From NCBI RefSeq assembly GCF_023156505.1, contig NZ_JALNMJ010000025.1, positions 1 to 64,000 of the forward strand: a stretch of DNA of 64,000 nt. Direction: 5' to 3'. Position numbers and translations under genes: made by a program. The DNA is from Roseibium sediminicola (GTDB lineage Bacteria; Pseudomonadota; Alphaproteobacteria; Rhizobiales; Stappiaceae). The notes below the pieces were generated by a model that saw nothing but the letters and a program-made list of their open reading frames with translations, was not told where the DNA came from and made no database searches. How positions within the stretch are numbered: the first letter of the stretch is position 1; each line of letters begins with the position of its first letter. Positions 50,538-59,959 of this stretch are shown piece by piece.

Positions 50538-52124
50538 TTACTCGGAGATGCTCATCCAGCGGCTCGGGTGGATGTTGAGGAGGTTGTCCTCAAATCCGGC
50601 GACCTTGTCGGAAACAAGGTTCATCGAGCCGTAGTACATCATCGGAATGAACGGCAGATCCCGCATGAAGAGCTCTTCGGCCTTCTTCAGGATGTCGGCG
50701 CGTTTTTCCAGATCCACGGTGACCGCGGCTTCGTCCATGAGGGCGTCATATTCCGGGTTCTCGTAGCGAGCGTAGTTGAACCCGGTGTTGTCGGCCTCGA
50801 CCATGAACAGGAAGTTCTGCGGATCGGAATAGTCGCCGATCCAGCCCGCGCGCGCGATGTCGAAGTCCTGACGGTCACGCAGCATGGCGTAGTGCGTTTT
50901 GGTGTCCGTGTTGATCAGGTTGATGTTGACACCCAGCGGCTTCCACATGTCGGCAATCGCAACGGCCGTGTTCTTGTGGTTCTCGGAGGTGTTGTAGTTG
51001 ATGGTCAGCTCAACAGGATTGTCCGGGCCGTAACCTGCGGCCGTGAGCAGCTCGAGCGCCTTTTCTTCGCGATCGATCTGGGACATGTCCTTGTAGTCGG
51101 CAAAAGCCGGATCACCGTAGTTGCCGATGCCCGGCGGCACGAAGGAATAGCCGGCCACCATGGTGGAGCCCCAGATTTCGTCGGCCAGGAATTCGCGGTC
51201 GATCGACATCGACAGCGCCTGGCGAACGTCCGGATTGCTCAGGACTTCGTCTTCGTGGTTCAGAGCGTAGTAGTAGGTGCCGAGATACGGCGCCACGTGG
51301 AACTGGTCACCCAGGTTCTCGCGCATGAACGCGACCTGCTCGGTCGGCGCGTCGTTGTTGGTGTGCAGTTCGCCGGCCTGGAACCGGCGCAGGGCAGCAC
51401 CGCGGTCTTCGGTCGGATAGAAGAAGACAGTGTCGATCTTGACGTTGTCCGCGTCATGGAAATGCTGGTTCTTGACCGCCTTCACATGAGCGTTCGGGAT
51501 GAATTCGGCCAGGGTGTAGGCACCGTTGGTGACGATGTTTTCCGCCTTGACGAAGTCGGAGCCGAATTTCTCGACGGAGGCCGGGTGCACCGGCAGGCCG
51601 GTCTGGTGGGCAAGCAGGTCGATGAAGTACGGTGTCGGTGCTTCAAGCGTGATTTCGAGCGTATGGTCGTCGACCGCCTTGACGCCGAGGTCTTCAGGCT
51701 TCAACTCGCCTTTGTTGACCTTCTCGGCATTCATGATCGGATAAAGCACGTTGGCGTATTTGGCGCCGGTGTCCGGGGTCATGATGCGCTGAAGCGAATA
51801 GACGAAATCGCCTGCAACGACCGGATCGCCGTTCGACCATTTTGCATTGTCGCGCAGCGTGAAGGTGTAGGTCTTGCCGTCGTCGGAGACGGACCATTCG
51901 GTGGCCACGCCCGGAATGATCTTGCCCGCGGAGCTGTAGGCAACCAGACCTTCGTAAAGGTCGCGCAGGATATGCGCTTCATAGGTTGTGGAGGTCTTGT
52001 GCTGGTCCAGGGTTTCCGGGTCAGCCGTGTTGCCGCGGTGGTAGACCACCTCGGCCATTGCAGTAAGAGATGTGGCAGCCATCAACGCAGCCGCCAGCGC
52101 TGTCACACGCATGGACTTGAACAT
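50538..52124 (-). CDS. oppA: Oligopeptide ABC transporter substrate-binding protein
   Basis: A 528-residue SBP_bac_5 protein with a signal peptide (to about residue 24, ending LTAMA). The mature chain starts 'EVVYHRGNTADPETLDQHKTSTTYE' in OppA style and keeps 'PGVATEWSVSDDGKTYTFTLRDNAKWSNGDPVVAGDFVYSLQR' (in pieces). It captures peptides in the periplasm for OppBC. GGGGAGAG precedes the ATG. First gene of the four-gene operon; transcript reaches to 46727. Peptide preference, including murein peptides, cannot be read from sequence. Confidence 0.93.
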   Translation of the reverse strand: MFKSMRVTALAAALMAATSLTAMAEVVYHRGNTADPETLDQHKTSTTYEAHILRDLYEGLVAYSSAGKIIPGVATEWSVSDDGKTYTFTLRDNAKWSNGDPVVAGDFVYSLQRIMTPDTGAKYANVLYPIMNAEKVNKGELKPEDLGVKAVDDHTLEITLEAPTPYFIDLLAHQTGLPVHPASVEKFGSDFVKAENIVTNGAYTLAEFIPNAHVKAVKNQHFHDADNVKIDTVFFYPTEDRGAALRRFQAGELHTNNDAPTEQVAFMRENLGDQFHVAPYLGTYYYALNHEDEVLSNPDVRQALSMSIDREFLADEIWGSTMVAGYSFVPPGIGNYGDPAFADYKDMSQIDREEKALELLTAAGYGPDNPVELTINYNTSENHKNTAVAIADMWKPLGVNINLINTDTKTHYAMLRDRQDFDIARAGWIGDYSDPQNFLFMVEADNTGFNYARYENPEYDALMDEAAVTVDLEKRADILKKAEELFMRDLPFIPMMYYGSMNLVSDKVAGFEDNLLNIHPSRWMSISE

Positions 52125-52345
52125 ATCGCTCTCCCCTCTGGGTTATTAGTTAAAGAATAGGAACGATGGGCGACAAGATTCCACGCTCTTTGCGCGCAAT
52201 CAAGCATCCCCCAACGGCACATTTCGACTTTCGTCGCAAAAAGGCGATGTTTTTGCGGACATTTGAGAGGAAGGGGAAAAATTTTCCCCGGTTTTACTGT
52301 TTGGTCAAACGTTGCCACGCCGATACGCGCAATAATCTTTCAAAG

Positions 52346-52843
52346 CTAGCGGCAGAAGCGATATTTTCCACTATAGGCCAGATAGGTGCCCGTATTGGGG
52401 TTGAAAGACTTGAACTTCCGGGCGCAATAGGCCGCCCATTGCGGCGTGAACGGTGCCAATCCGGTCTTGGTATAGGGTACACGCTGCGGTTGTCCGCGGT
52501 AGCGCGGCGGATTGACATAGACCCGCGATCTGTAGGGATACGCGCGGCGATCGTAAGGGTGATAATAGTAGGGAGCGCCATAAGGACGGTAGGGTGGACC
52601 GTAGAGGCCCGGGCCGTAGAAGCCGACCGGACCGCCAAAATAAAAGCCGCTGCGATATCCGCGATACCCGCCCGATCCAAAGGAAAAGCCGATTCCGCCG
52701 CCGCCGACATAGATTCCGTCGGCGCGGGCTGTTTCTGGCGCAATCGCCAGCGCGCCGGCCGCAATCAGGGACGCGGCCAGAAAAAGGTTGCGGCTGCGGC
52801 GGGCCAAACCGCGCGGCAAGAGACCAGTGTTCAAGAAAGACAT
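52346..52843 (-). CDS. BA14K-family exported protein
   Basis: A 165-residue protein with a signal peptide (to about residue 40, 'ETARA') and a Gly/Tyr/Pro-rich middle ('GGYRGYRSGFYFGGPVGFYGPG'). The C-terminus has the BA14K signature 'YCARKFKSFNPNTGTYLAYSGKYRFC', in two parts, with the paired cysteines. BA14K is a Brucella/Rhizobiales immunogenic envelope protein family, some reported as lectin-like. ATG 52843 has GGGAG 8 bases upstream. Its presence supports a Hyphomicrobiales-related host. Confidence 0.85.
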   Translation of the reverse strand: MSFLNTGLLPRGLARRSRNLFLAASLIAAGALAIAPETARADGIYVGGGGIGFSFGSGGYRGYRSGFYFGGPVGFYGPGLYGPPYRPYGAPYYYHPYDRRAYPYRSRVYVNPPRYRGQPQRVPYTKTGLAPFTPQWAAYCARKFKSFNPNTGTYLAYSGKYRFCR

Positions 52844-53059
52844 GTTCCATACTCCCGGCAGTCTCGGGGTCCATCCCCAGACTGCGCCTTTGTCGTCGGC
52901 CCTGTCCACTCTTCCAAAACTATATCCGATTTAAACGCGGAAATCTCGCGCACACCGATCAAAAATAGCTGTCCGCCTTTCCCGGCCGCTTGCGCTGTCC
53001 CGGTCCGGCCAGTAAACCGGGCGCCGATCAGACACCGGTTCAACAATTCCTAGGCATCC

Positions 53060-54871
53060 ATGGCCCCGCCCCTTCTGACCCTGCGCGACATCCACCTGAC
53101 CTTCGGCGGCACGCCGCTTCTGACCGGCGCCGAAATGTCGGTTTCCGAGGGCGACCGGCTGTGCCTGGTCGGCCGAAACGGCTCCGGCAAGTCCACGCTT
53201 TTGAAGATTGCCGCCGGTCTGATGGAGATGGACACAGGCGAACGCTTCTTTCAGCCCGGGCGCACCGTGCGCTACCTGCCGCAGGACCCGGACCTTGCCG
53301 CCTATCGAACCGTGCTCGACTATGTCAATGAAGGCTTGACGGAGGGCGACGATCCCTACCGAGGCGCCTATCTGCTCGAAGTGCTCGGCCTGACCGGCAA
53401 GGAAGACCCGAAGTCGCTCTCCGGCGGCGAGGCCCGCCGCGCGGCTCTTGCCAGGACGCTGGCGCCGGAGCCGGACATCCTGCTGCTCGACGAGCCGACC
53501 AACCATCTGGACCTGCCCGCCATTGAATGGCTGGAAGAAGAGCTCAAGAGCCTGAAATCGGCACTGGTGCTGATTTCCCACGACCGCCGCTTTCTGGAAA
53601 ATCTTTCGCGCGCCACGATCTGGATCGACCGCGGCACTTCCCGGCGCATGGACAAGGGTTTTGCCTATTTCGAAGCCTGGCGCGACGAGGTGTTCGAGCA
53701 GGAAGAGGTCGACCAGCAGAAGCTGGCCCAGAAGATCAAGCGCGAAGAGCACTGGATGACCTATGGCGTCACCGCGCGGCGCAAGCGCAACATGCGCCGC
53801 GTGCGCGAGCTGGCGGACCTCAGGAAACAGAAGCGCGAGCACCGTGGCCCGCAGGGTACGGCGAAACTCAGCGCCACCGAAGGAGAGGCTTCCGGCAAGC
53901 TGGTGATCGAGGCCAAGGGCATTTCCAAGACCTATGGCGAGCGCGCCATCGTCAAGGAATTCTCCACCCGCATCCAGCGCGGTGACCGGGTCGGCTTTGT
54001 CGGCCCGAACGGCGCCGGCAAGACGACGCTCCTGAAAATGCTGACCGGCGAGCTGGCGCCCGACACCGGCTCGACACGTCTCGGCACCAATCTGGAAATG
54101 GTCACGCTCGACCAGAAGCGCGAGAAGCTGGATCTCAATGACAGCCTGTCCTCGGTCCTGACCGGCGGCAGTGGCGACATGGTGGTCATCGGCGACGAGA
54201 GCAAACATGTCATGTCCTATATGAAGGACTTCCTGTTTTCGCCCGAACAGGCGCGCACGCCGGTCCATGCGCTCTCCGGCGGCGAACGCGCCCGGGCAAT
54301 GCTGGCGAGAGCACTCGCCAACAAGTCCAACCTGATGGTGCTCGACGAACCCACCAACGATCTGGACCTGGAAACGCTCGACCTCCTCCAGGAGCTTCTC
54401 GCCGACTATCCCGGCACCGCGCTAATCGTCTCCCACGACCGCGACTTTCTCGACCGGGTGGCCACCTCCGTGATAGTCTCGGAAGGCGATGGCCTGTGGC
54501 GGGAATATGCCGGCGGCTATACCGACATGCTGGCGCAACGCGGCGAAGGCGTCACCGCCCGCAAGGTCGAGAACCAGGTGCCGGCGAAGAAGGAAAAACC
54601 AGCCCGGTCAAACGCTTCGGCCGCCAAGCCGCAGCAGAAGTCGAAACTGACCTTCACCCAGCAGCATCTTCTGAAAACGCTGCCGGACACGATCGAGAGA
54701 CTTGAAGTACAGCTTGAAGCGCTTCAGGGCGAGATGAACGATCCGAACCTTTTTGCCAAGAACCCCGACAAATTTGCCAGGATCTCCCAGCAAATCACTG
54801 ACCTGACAGCGGAAAAGGACTCCGCCGAGGAGCAGTGGCTGGAGCTGGAGATGCTGAGCGAAGAGGGCTGA
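53060..54871 (+). CDS. uup: ABC-F ATPase Uup
   Basis: A 603-residue soluble protein with two ABC modules: Walker A 'GRNGSGKST' (about 34-42) and 'GPNGAGKTT' (about 316-324), signatures 'LSGGEARR' and 'LSGGERAR', and a linker '[21 protein letters not shown]'. The last ~70 residues form the coiled-coil DNA-binding tail typical of Uup ('[18 protein letters not shown]'). ABC-F proteins act at ribosomes or branched DNA. Length matches Uup rather than EttA. It starts 216 bp from the divergent BA14K gene. Confidence 0.93.
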   Translation: MAPPLLTLRDIHLTFGGTPLLTGAEMSVSEGDRLCLVGRNGSGKSTLLKIAAGLMEMDTGERFFQPGRTVRYLPQDPDLAAYRTVLDYVNEGLTEGDDPYRGAYLLEVLGLTGKEDPKSLSGGEARRAALARTLAPEPDILLLDEPTNHLDLPAIEWLEEELKSLKSALVLISHDRRFLENLSRATIWIDRGTSRRMDKGFAYFEAWRDEVFEQEEVDQQKLAQKIKREEHWMTYGVTARRKRNMRRVRELADLRKQKREHRGPQGTAKLSATEGEASGKLVIEAKGISKTYGERAIVKEFSTRIQRGDRVGFVGPNGAGKTTLLKMLTGELAPDTGSTRLGTNLEMVTLDQKREKLDLNDSLSSVLTGGSGDMVVIGDESKHVMSYMKDFLFSPEQARTPVHALSGGERARAMLARALANKSNLMVLDEPTNDLDLETLDLLQELLADYPGTALIVSHDRDFLDRVATSVIVSEGDGLWREYAGGYTDMLAQRGEGVTARKVENQVPAKKEKPARSNASAAKPQQKSKLTFTQQHLLKTLPDTIERLEVQLEALQGEMNDPNLFAKNPDKFARISQQITDLTAEKDSAEEQWLELEMLSEEG

Positions 54872-54947
54872 ACTTCACGTCTGCCTCTCTGCCGGAACCC
54901 TGCCCGCCTCTGTGCGTTTTCCTCCCGAACAGAAGGAGACGCAAGCG

Positions 54948-55610
54948 ATGCACACGGCGAAAATTCTGAAAATCGACCAGGTGACCCATGACGTGAAGCG
55001 CTTCCGGATCAGCGAGCCGGAAGGCTTCGACTTCAACGTCGGCGACGCCACCGAGATCGCGCTTGATCAGGACGGCTGGCGCGAGGAAACGCGGCCTTTC
55101 ACGATGACCTCCCTGCCGGAGGAAAAGTCACTCGAATTCACCATCAAGGGCTATCCGGAACATGACGGTGTCACCAAGCGCCTGCACGCGTTGAAGGAGG
55201 GCGACACGGTGCTGATTGCCGATCCGTTCAAGACATTTCGCTACGAGGAACCCGGTGTTTTCATCGCCGGCGGGGCCGGCATCACGCCCTTCCTGGCGAT
55301 TTTCCGGATGCTTGAAAAAGAGGGCAAGCTGGCCGGCAACCATCTGATCATCGCCAACAAGACCTCCGAGGACATCATCTACAAGAGCCAGCTGGAGTCG
55401 ATGGACGGCCTCAAGGTTGATCACGTCCTGTCCGACGAGGATCTTGCCGGGACCCATCACGGCCTGATCGACGCCGATCTCTTGACGGACCTGGTGCCGG
55501 ATCTCGACAGGCGCTTCTATCTTTGCGGTCCACCACCGATGATGGAGGCGGTCGAGGAGGTTCTGGGCAAGCTCGGCGTGAAGGCGGAAGCGATCGCGTT
55601 CAGTGACTGA
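54948..55610 (+). CDS. Flavodoxin/ferredoxin reductase-like FAD oxidoreductase
   Basis: A 220-residue protein of the ferredoxin-NADP reductase superfamily without an iron-sulfur domain. The FAD motif 'ETRPFTMTSLPEE', the NAD(P) motif 'VFIAGGAGITPFLAI' (about 104-118) and 'RFYLCGPPPMMEAVEEV' (about 190-206) are all present. It would move electrons between NAD(P)H and a small carrier. ATG 54948 has AAGGAG about 10 bases upstream. 76 bp after uup, possibly co-transcribed. Confidence 0.88.
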   Translation: MHTAKILKIDQVTHDVKRFRISEPEGFDFNVGDATEIALDQDGWREETRPFTMTSLPEEKSLEFTIKGYPEHDGVTKRLHALKEGDTVLIADPFKTFRYEEPGVFIAGGAGITPFLAIFRMLEKEGKLAGNHLIIANKTSEDIIYKSQLESMDGLKVDHVLSDEDLAGTHHGLIDADLLTDLVPDLDRRFYLCGPPPMMEAVEEVLGKLGVKAEAIAFSD

Positions 55611-55813
55611 GTAGAAGTGGCTTGTCTGCAGGCCGGATGATCCACTCTTTCTGCTGTCATCTAAGGCGCAGCGAATCGAAGACCCGAGACCCGGGACTCC
55701 CGGGTCGAGGCGATTTGGCCATCAGAGACGACGAAGATTTCTGGGCCCCCGTTTTCGCGGGAAGGACATCTGGACGGAAACGCGGCCTGTCAGCTTTATG
55801 CGGATCATTTCGC

Positions 55814-56371
55814 TCACCTCAAATCCTTGTAGAACACCGTGGTCGCATCGAGGACGCCGTGGCTGCCATAGGCGTAGTCCGGGATGACACCGACCTTCTG
55901 AAAGCCGCAGGTCGGATAGAGTTTCTCGGCGCGGTCGCCGGTGACCGTGTCGAGCACCAGCAGCCAGCGGTCCAGGGACAGCGCCAGCCCATCAATGGCG
56001 GCCATGAGCTTGCGGGCAAGGCCCTTGCGGCGGTGACCCGGATGAACCATCAATTTGGCGACCTCCGCCCGGTGGAGGCCATTGTCCTGGGGCGCGAGCG
56101 CCAGCATGACGACGCCGGCAATCTCGTTGCCGTCCTTCGCCACCATCAGGAACGCCTCGCCGGCCTCCAGCGCCGGCAGACGGCTTTCCCAGAAGGCCTC
56201 GGCCTTCTCGCGTGACAGCGGCAGGATGAAGCCGATGCCGGCACCATCCTCGACGCAGGCCATCAGCAAGGCGGCCAGTTGCGGCACGGCCGCACGGACT
56301 TCGGCCGGGGTCAGCAGATGGACGGGAGGTTCCGGCAAGAAGGGCGTTGTGGCGGGTTTGGACACAGTCAT
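55814..56371 (-). CDS. GNAT-family N-acetyltransferase
   Basis: A 185-residue GNAT enzyme. The acetyl-CoA loop is visible in 'KLMVHPGHRRKGLARKLM' (Q/RxxGxG/A pattern RRKGLA) and the fold runs from about 20 to 165. Substrate is not evident. Its ATG overlaps the XRE-cupin regulator's stop by four bases, so the pair forms an operon, a common arrangement in which the regulator controls a small-molecule acetyltransferase. Confidence 0.85.
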   Translation of the reverse strand: MTVSKPATTPFLPEPPVHLLTPAEVRAAVPQLAALLMACVEDGAGIGFILPLSREKAEAFWESRLPALEAGEAFLMVAKDGNEIAGVVMLALAPQDNGLHRAEVAKLMVHPGHRRKGLARKLMAAIDGLALSLDRWLLVLDTVTGDRAEKLYPTCGFQKVGVIPDYAYGSHGVLDATTVFYKDLR

Positions 56372-56925
56372 GGCGTGATCACCGTCAGGAGATAGCGGGC
56401 GGCCTCCGGGCCGGGCGCGTGATAGGCGTTGGCGGCGTTGAGGCGGAAACGCAGGCAGTCGCCGGGCTGAAGCTCATGGCGCTCCTCGCCGAGCGTCATC
56501 ACCAACGCCCCCTCCAGAAGCACCAGGTGATGTTCCAGATCCGGCAGCGGCGGCACGGAATAGGAAATCGTCTGCCCTGCGGGCAGTTCGCCCTCGATGA
56601 CACTGCCGCGAAAACCACTGGCTGCGGGCGAAACGCTGCGGCGGCGGAAGCCGGTTTCCGGGTCCTGCCAGACCGGTTGGTCCTGCCGGGCAATCTTTTT
56701 GTCCATAAGCGGCGCGCCGAAGCCGAAGAGGTCAGCCATGGAGAGTTCAAAGGCGCGAGCCAGCTGGCCGAGCACCACCGCCGTCGGGCTGGTGTCGCCG
56801 CGTTCGATCCGCGACAGGGTTGCCCGGCTGACGCCGGACTTTTCCGCCAGCTCATCCAGCGGCCAGTCCCGCGCCCGGCGCAGCTCGGCAATCCGCCGGC
56901 CGATATCCTGTTCAAGGCTGCTCAT
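56368..56925 (-). CDS. XRE-cupin transcriptional regulator
   Basis: A 185-residue regulator with an N-terminal helix-turn-helix (about 8-62, 'IAELRRARDWPLDELAEKSGVSRATLSRIERG' in pieces) and a C-terminal cupin (about 105-180, 'DLEHHLVLLEGALVMTLGEERHELQPGDCLRFRL'). I placed the start at ATG 56925 because a 36-bp inverted repeat lies just upstream and would be coding if an earlier ATG were used. Likely autoregulated through that repeat and controls the GNAT gene. Confidence 0.87.
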   Translation of the reverse strand: MSSLEQDIGRRIAELRRARDWPLDELAEKSGVSRATLSRIERGDTSPTAVVLGQLARAFELSMADLFGFGAPLMDKKIARQDQPVWQDPETGFRRRSVSPAASGFRGSVIEGELPAGQTISYSVPPLPDLEHHLVLLEGALVMTLGEERHELQPGDCLRFRLNAANAYHAPGPEAARYLLTVITP

Positions 56926-56929
56926 AACA

Positions 56930-56965
56930 ATTCCCATATTTGAGATTTTTCTCATAAATGGGAAT
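56930..56965. promoter_or_regulatory. Long palindromic operator before the XRE-cupin gene
   Basis: ATTCCCATATTTGAGA (56930-56945) pairs with TCTCATAAATGGGAAT (56950-56965) around a TTTT centre, 14 of 16 positions matching. It begins 5 bases before the start codon, so bound regulator would cover the ribosome binding region and promoter. Interpretation as its own operator is inference. Confidence 0.6.
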
Positions 56966-57033
56966 CATTGTTTTGCCAAGTGAAAACGACCAGGCACCTA
57001 AGGAAGGCTGATTGCTGTGCCAAGCTCCCCACC

Positions 57034-57143
57034 TCATCATTGCAGGGCTTGACCCTGCAATCCATGCCATGTCGTTGCCATAAGACAGGACCCTCAATGG
57101 AGACACGAAACGGCATGGATCCCATGGTCAAGCCATGGGATGA
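57034..57143. repeat. Palindromic intergenic repeat, family D
   Basis: Left half 57034-57068 (TCATCAT...GGCTTGACC...ATCCATGCC) is an inverted, diverged copy of 57112-57143 (GGCATGGAT...GGTCAAGCC...GATGA). The conserved blocks GGCTTGACC and ATCCATGCC are typical of a dispersed alphaproteobacterial element. Lies between converging-free genes XRE-cupin and fabF. Confidence 0.72.
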
Positions 57144-57189
57144 CGTTGCAGGAGAGCTTCAGACGAGCCTCCCCAAATTGGAGCACCCC

Positions 57190-58452
57190 TCACACCTTCG
57201 AGAACACCGCGCTGGCGTTAACGCCGCCGAAGCCGAAGCCGTTGGTGAGGATGTGGTTGACCTCGCGGGCGATCGCCTTGCCGGGGATCATTTCGAAACG
57301 CTGCATGGCTTCGTCGGCGCTGTCCAGGTTGCGCGAGGGCGGCAGCAGGCCGCTCATCAGCGCCTTGACGCAGGCAATCGCCTCGACCGCGCCGGCGGCG
57401 CCCAGCAAGTGACCGAACATGGATTTCGACGACGACACCGCCAGATCCTTGCCGCGATTCTCGAACAGGGCGGTCAAAGCGGCGATTTCCGCGGCATCAC
57501 CCACCGGTGTCGAGGTGGAGTGGGCGTTGACATAACCGATCTCGCCCGGAGAGAGCTTTGCGGTGGCCAGCGCCTGACGCATGGCCCGGAGACCGCCCTC
57601 GCCATCCGGCGAGGACGCGGTGACGTGATAGGCGTCGGCGCTTGTGCCATAGCCGGAGAGTTCCGCATGGATCGTGGCGCCACGGGCCTTCGCGTGGTCG
57701 TAATCCTCCAGGATCAGGATGCCGGAGCCTTCACCCATGATGAAGCCGTCCCGGTCCTGATCGAAAGGCCGAGAGGCATGGGCCGGGTCGTCGTTGCGCT
57801 TGGAAGACATCGCCTTGGCGGCGCAGAAGCCGGCATAGGACACCTTGTCGATACAGGCTTCCGTGCCGCCGGCAACCATGACATCGGCCTCGCCGGAGCG
57901 GATCAGCCGGGCCGCATCGCCGATCGCCTGCAGGCTGGCGGCGCAGGCCGTCACCGGCGCCCCGATGGGCCCTTTCAGGCCATGGCGAATGGAAACCTGG
58001 CCGGCGGCAAGATTGGCAAGGAAGGACGGCACGAGAAATGGCGACGCCCGGCGCGGCCCTTTTTCATCGACAAGTCGCGTGCCGGCCGTCATGGCCGGAA
58101 AGCCGCCGACACCGGTGCCGATGATGGTACCCGTGCGTTCCTTGTCCCGGTCGGTCCTGGGCTCCCAGCCCGCATGCGCCAGCGCCTCCTGAACGGCGCC
58201 CATGGCAAAGTGGATGAAACGGTCGGTGCGGCGCTGCTCGCGCGGATCCATCACCGCGTCGACGTCAAAGCCATGTTCGTCTTCCGCCTTGGTCGGCACT
58301 TCCCCAGCAATCTGGCAAGCCAAATCGCTGGGATCAAAATGGCTGATCCTGCGAATGCCGTTTGCCCCTTGCGTTGCCCGGTTCCAGAAGGCTTCCAGCC
58401 CGGTTCCAAGCGGCGACACAATGCCCAAACCCGTTACGACCACACGACGCAT
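57190..58452 (-). CDS. fabF: Beta-ketoacyl-ACP synthase II
   Basis: A 420-residue condensing enzyme of fatty-acid synthesis, joining malonyl-ACP to acyl-ACP. The Cys-His-His triad is present: Cys170 ('VTACAASLQ'), His311 ('NAHSTSTPVGD') and His348 ('FGHLLGAAG'). The N-terminal 'RRVVVTGLGIVSPLGTGLEAFW' is typical. It is away from acpP and fabG, so it may be a secondary KAS II paralogue. GAAAGAGG precedes the ATG. It lies 93 bp downstream of a MarR gene on the same strand. Confidence 0.88.
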   Translation of the reverse strand: MRRVVVTGLGIVSPLGTGLEAFWNRATQGANGIRRISHFDPSDLACQIAGEVPTKAEDEHGFDVDAVMDPREQRRTDRFIHFAMGAVQEALAHAGWEPRTDRDKERTGTIIGTGVGGFPAMTAGTRLVDEKGPRRASPFLVPSFLANLAAGQVSIRHGLKGPIGAPVTACAASLQAIGDAARLIRSGEADVMVAGGTEACIDKVSYAGFCAAKAMSSKRNDDPAHASRPFDQDRDGFIMGEGSGILILEDYDHAKARGATIHAELSGYGTSADAYHVTASSPDGEGGLRAMRQALATAKLSPGEIGYVNAHSTSTPVGDAAEIAALTALFENRGKDLAVSSSKSMFGHLLGAAGAVEAIACVKALMSGLLPPSRNLDSADEAMQRFEMIPGKAIAREVNHILTNGFGFGGVNASAVFSKV

Positions 58453-58545
58453 ACTCTACCTCTTTCTTGTCAAACCCTGCAGCTGCGCAAGTAGGAACTG
58501 GTGACGGTGATGTCCAGCTCAGGAGACAGTTTCGCGGTGCGGCGA

Positions 58546-58968
58546 TCAGAGTTTCGAGAGCTGTTGCAAGGCACCGATGGCCTTCATGAACTCTTCATTG
58601 CTGCCCAGATGACCGAGCACCTCTTTCTGCGCCTGGCGCCAGAGCGGCAGCGCCTTTGCCAGAAGCCGCGCGCCTTCGCTGCTGAGCAGGTAATGCTTGC
58701 CTCGTCCATTCCGGGAGAGCTCCGAGATCACAAGGCCCTTCCGCTCCAGCAGCGCGATGTTGCGCACAAGCGTTGTGCGTTCCATCGACAGCCGCTCCGC
58801 CAACTCTCCCGTCGACTCCTCCCGGCCCTGGCGGATCGCCACCAGCACCGAAAACTGACCGGCGGTCATGCCAACCTGCCGTGCCAGCCGATCGTAATGC
58901 CGGCTGACGGCCCGGGCCGCCTTGCGCGCGTTGTCCAGCACGCACAGCGAAAAATCATCCTGTTCCAT
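58546..58968 (-). CDS. MarR-family transcriptional regulator
   Basis: A 140-residue MarR-type winged-helix dimer ('GQFSVLVAIRQGREESTGELAERLSMERTTLVRNIALLERKGLV', about 35-78, in pieces, with the wing 'NGRGKHYLLSSEGARLL'). ATG 58968 has TCATTC/no strong Shine-Dalgarno; a TTG one codon upstream is possible. Two perfect palindromes in its promoter show likely autorepression. Divergent from the HdeD-like gene, which may be co-regulated; fabF lies downstream on the same strand. Confidence 0.88.
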   Translation of the reverse strand: MEQDDFSLCVLDNARKAARAVSRHYDRLARQVGMTAGQFSVLVAIRQGREESTGELAERLSMERTTLVRNIALLERKGLVISELSRNGRGKHYLLSSEGARLLAKALPLWRQAQKEVLGHLGSNEEFMKAIGALQQLSKL

Positions 58969-58978
58969 CAATCATTCA

Positions 58979-59026
58979 CGTGTATATACACATCGCTCTT
59001 ATGTGTATATACACGCCCTTTGTCAA
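58979..59026 (-). promoter_or_regulatory. marR promoter with nested perfect palindromes
   Basis: On the minus strand TTGACA (59026-59021) and CATAAG (59003-58998) are 17 bases apart. GTGTATATACAC occurs at 59003-59014 within the spacer and at 58980-58991 over the start of transcription; the two 15-bp flanks form a perfect larger inverted repeat (58979-58993 with 59001-59015) around CGCTCTT. Centre spacing is 23 bp. Confidence 0.75.
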
Positions 59027-59049
59027 TTCACATTTCTAATTCATACATA
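59020..59049 (+). promoter_or_regulatory. Possible promoter of the HdeD-like gene
   Basis: TTGTCA (59020-59025) and TACATA (59044-59049) are 18 bases apart on the plus strand. It overlaps the edge of the marR operator region, so the MarR protein could affect both directions. Confidence 0.4.
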
Positions 59050-59140
59050 GTACGCGACTCTCTATCCCGGTATTGCGTTAAATTGCGTAGGCGTTACCGT
59101 GTCGGAAAACTGCTCTCAACCAGTGAGTGAGGAGATCGAG

Positions 59141-59704
59141 ATGACGGATGCAGTTCAGGCCGTGGAAGACATGAAAAGGAAGATCCAGGAGAACTGGGGC
59201 TGGTTTCTGGCGCTCGGCATCGCCCTGGTCATTGGCGGCATGATTCTGATCGCCGCGCCGCTGGCAACATCCATTGCCGTGACCATCCTGATCGCGGCCG
59301 TGCTTTTTGTCGGCGGCCTGGTCCAGATCTACAATGCCTTCAAGACCAAAGGGACTTCGGGTTTCCTGTGGAACCTGATCACAGGCATCATTGCGGTGAT
59401 CGGCGGCATCGTCATCTATGTCAATCCGCTGGCCGGCACCTTCGCGCTCACCCTGGTAATCGCCGCCATCTTCGTGGCCCAGGGCGTCAGCCAGATCCTG
59501 CTGGCCCTCAAGCTCAAGCCCCATACCGGCTGGGTCTGGGTGCTGATCGCCGGCATCGTATCGCTCGCCGCCGGTGCCATGATTTTCATGGAACTACCGA
59601 GTTCGGCCGCCTGGGCCCTCGGCCTGATCGCGGGGATCTCGGTTCTGATCAACGGCTGGAGCTACATCACCATCGCCCTTGCCGCAAAGGCCTCCAGGGC
59701 TTAA
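59141..59704 (+). CDS. HdeD/DUF308-family membrane protein
   Basis: A 187-residue protein with six predicted helices arranged as pairs, of the HdeD (DUF308) family, known in E. coli for acid resistance and inner-membrane location. Glycine-rich helices such as 'FLALGIALVIGGMILIAAPLATSIAVTILIAAVLFVGG' (in pieces) repeat three times. ATG 59141 has GGAGATCGAG upstream. Divergent from marR. Molecular role is unknown. Confidence 0.85.
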   Translation: MTDAVQAVEDMKRKIQENWGWFLALGIALVIGGMILIAAPLATSIAVTILIAAVLFVGGLVQIYNAFKTKGTSGFLWNLITGIIAVIGGIVIYVNPLAGTFALTLVIAAIFVAQGVSQILLALKLKPHTGWVWVLIAGIVSLAAGAMIFMELPSSAAWALGLIAGISVLINGWSYITIALAAKASRA

Positions 59705-59727
59705 GCGCCAGATCAGAACAGTCTTGG

Positions 59728-59764
59728 CACCCGGCAAAATCCGTTTTGCCGGGTGTTTGTTTTG
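59728..59764 (+). terminator. Rho-independent terminator of the HdeD-like gene
   Basis: A perfect 12-bp stem CACCCGGCAAAA / TTTTGCCGGGTG with TCCG loop, then TTTGTTTTG. Confidence 0.9.
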
Positions 59765-59959
59765 AGATAGAATTGCAGACAGTTTCAACTGCGGACCCCG
59801 GTCCGCGACTGGGCGCAGACGTGGATGTTCGCAATACTCGGGCGCAATCCCGGCAATCCGCATAACAAGGCCTATTGGTGGTGGCCGCCCCCCGCCAACC
59901 GTTGATGTTCGCGCGGCACAGACGCGCTCCCTTTTTCTGACATCGACGGACCTTCAAAA

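Noticed and set aside
50568-52160. 530-residue plus-strand frame opposite oppA
   Set aside because: Antisense shadow; oppA has signal peptide, family motifs and operon context.
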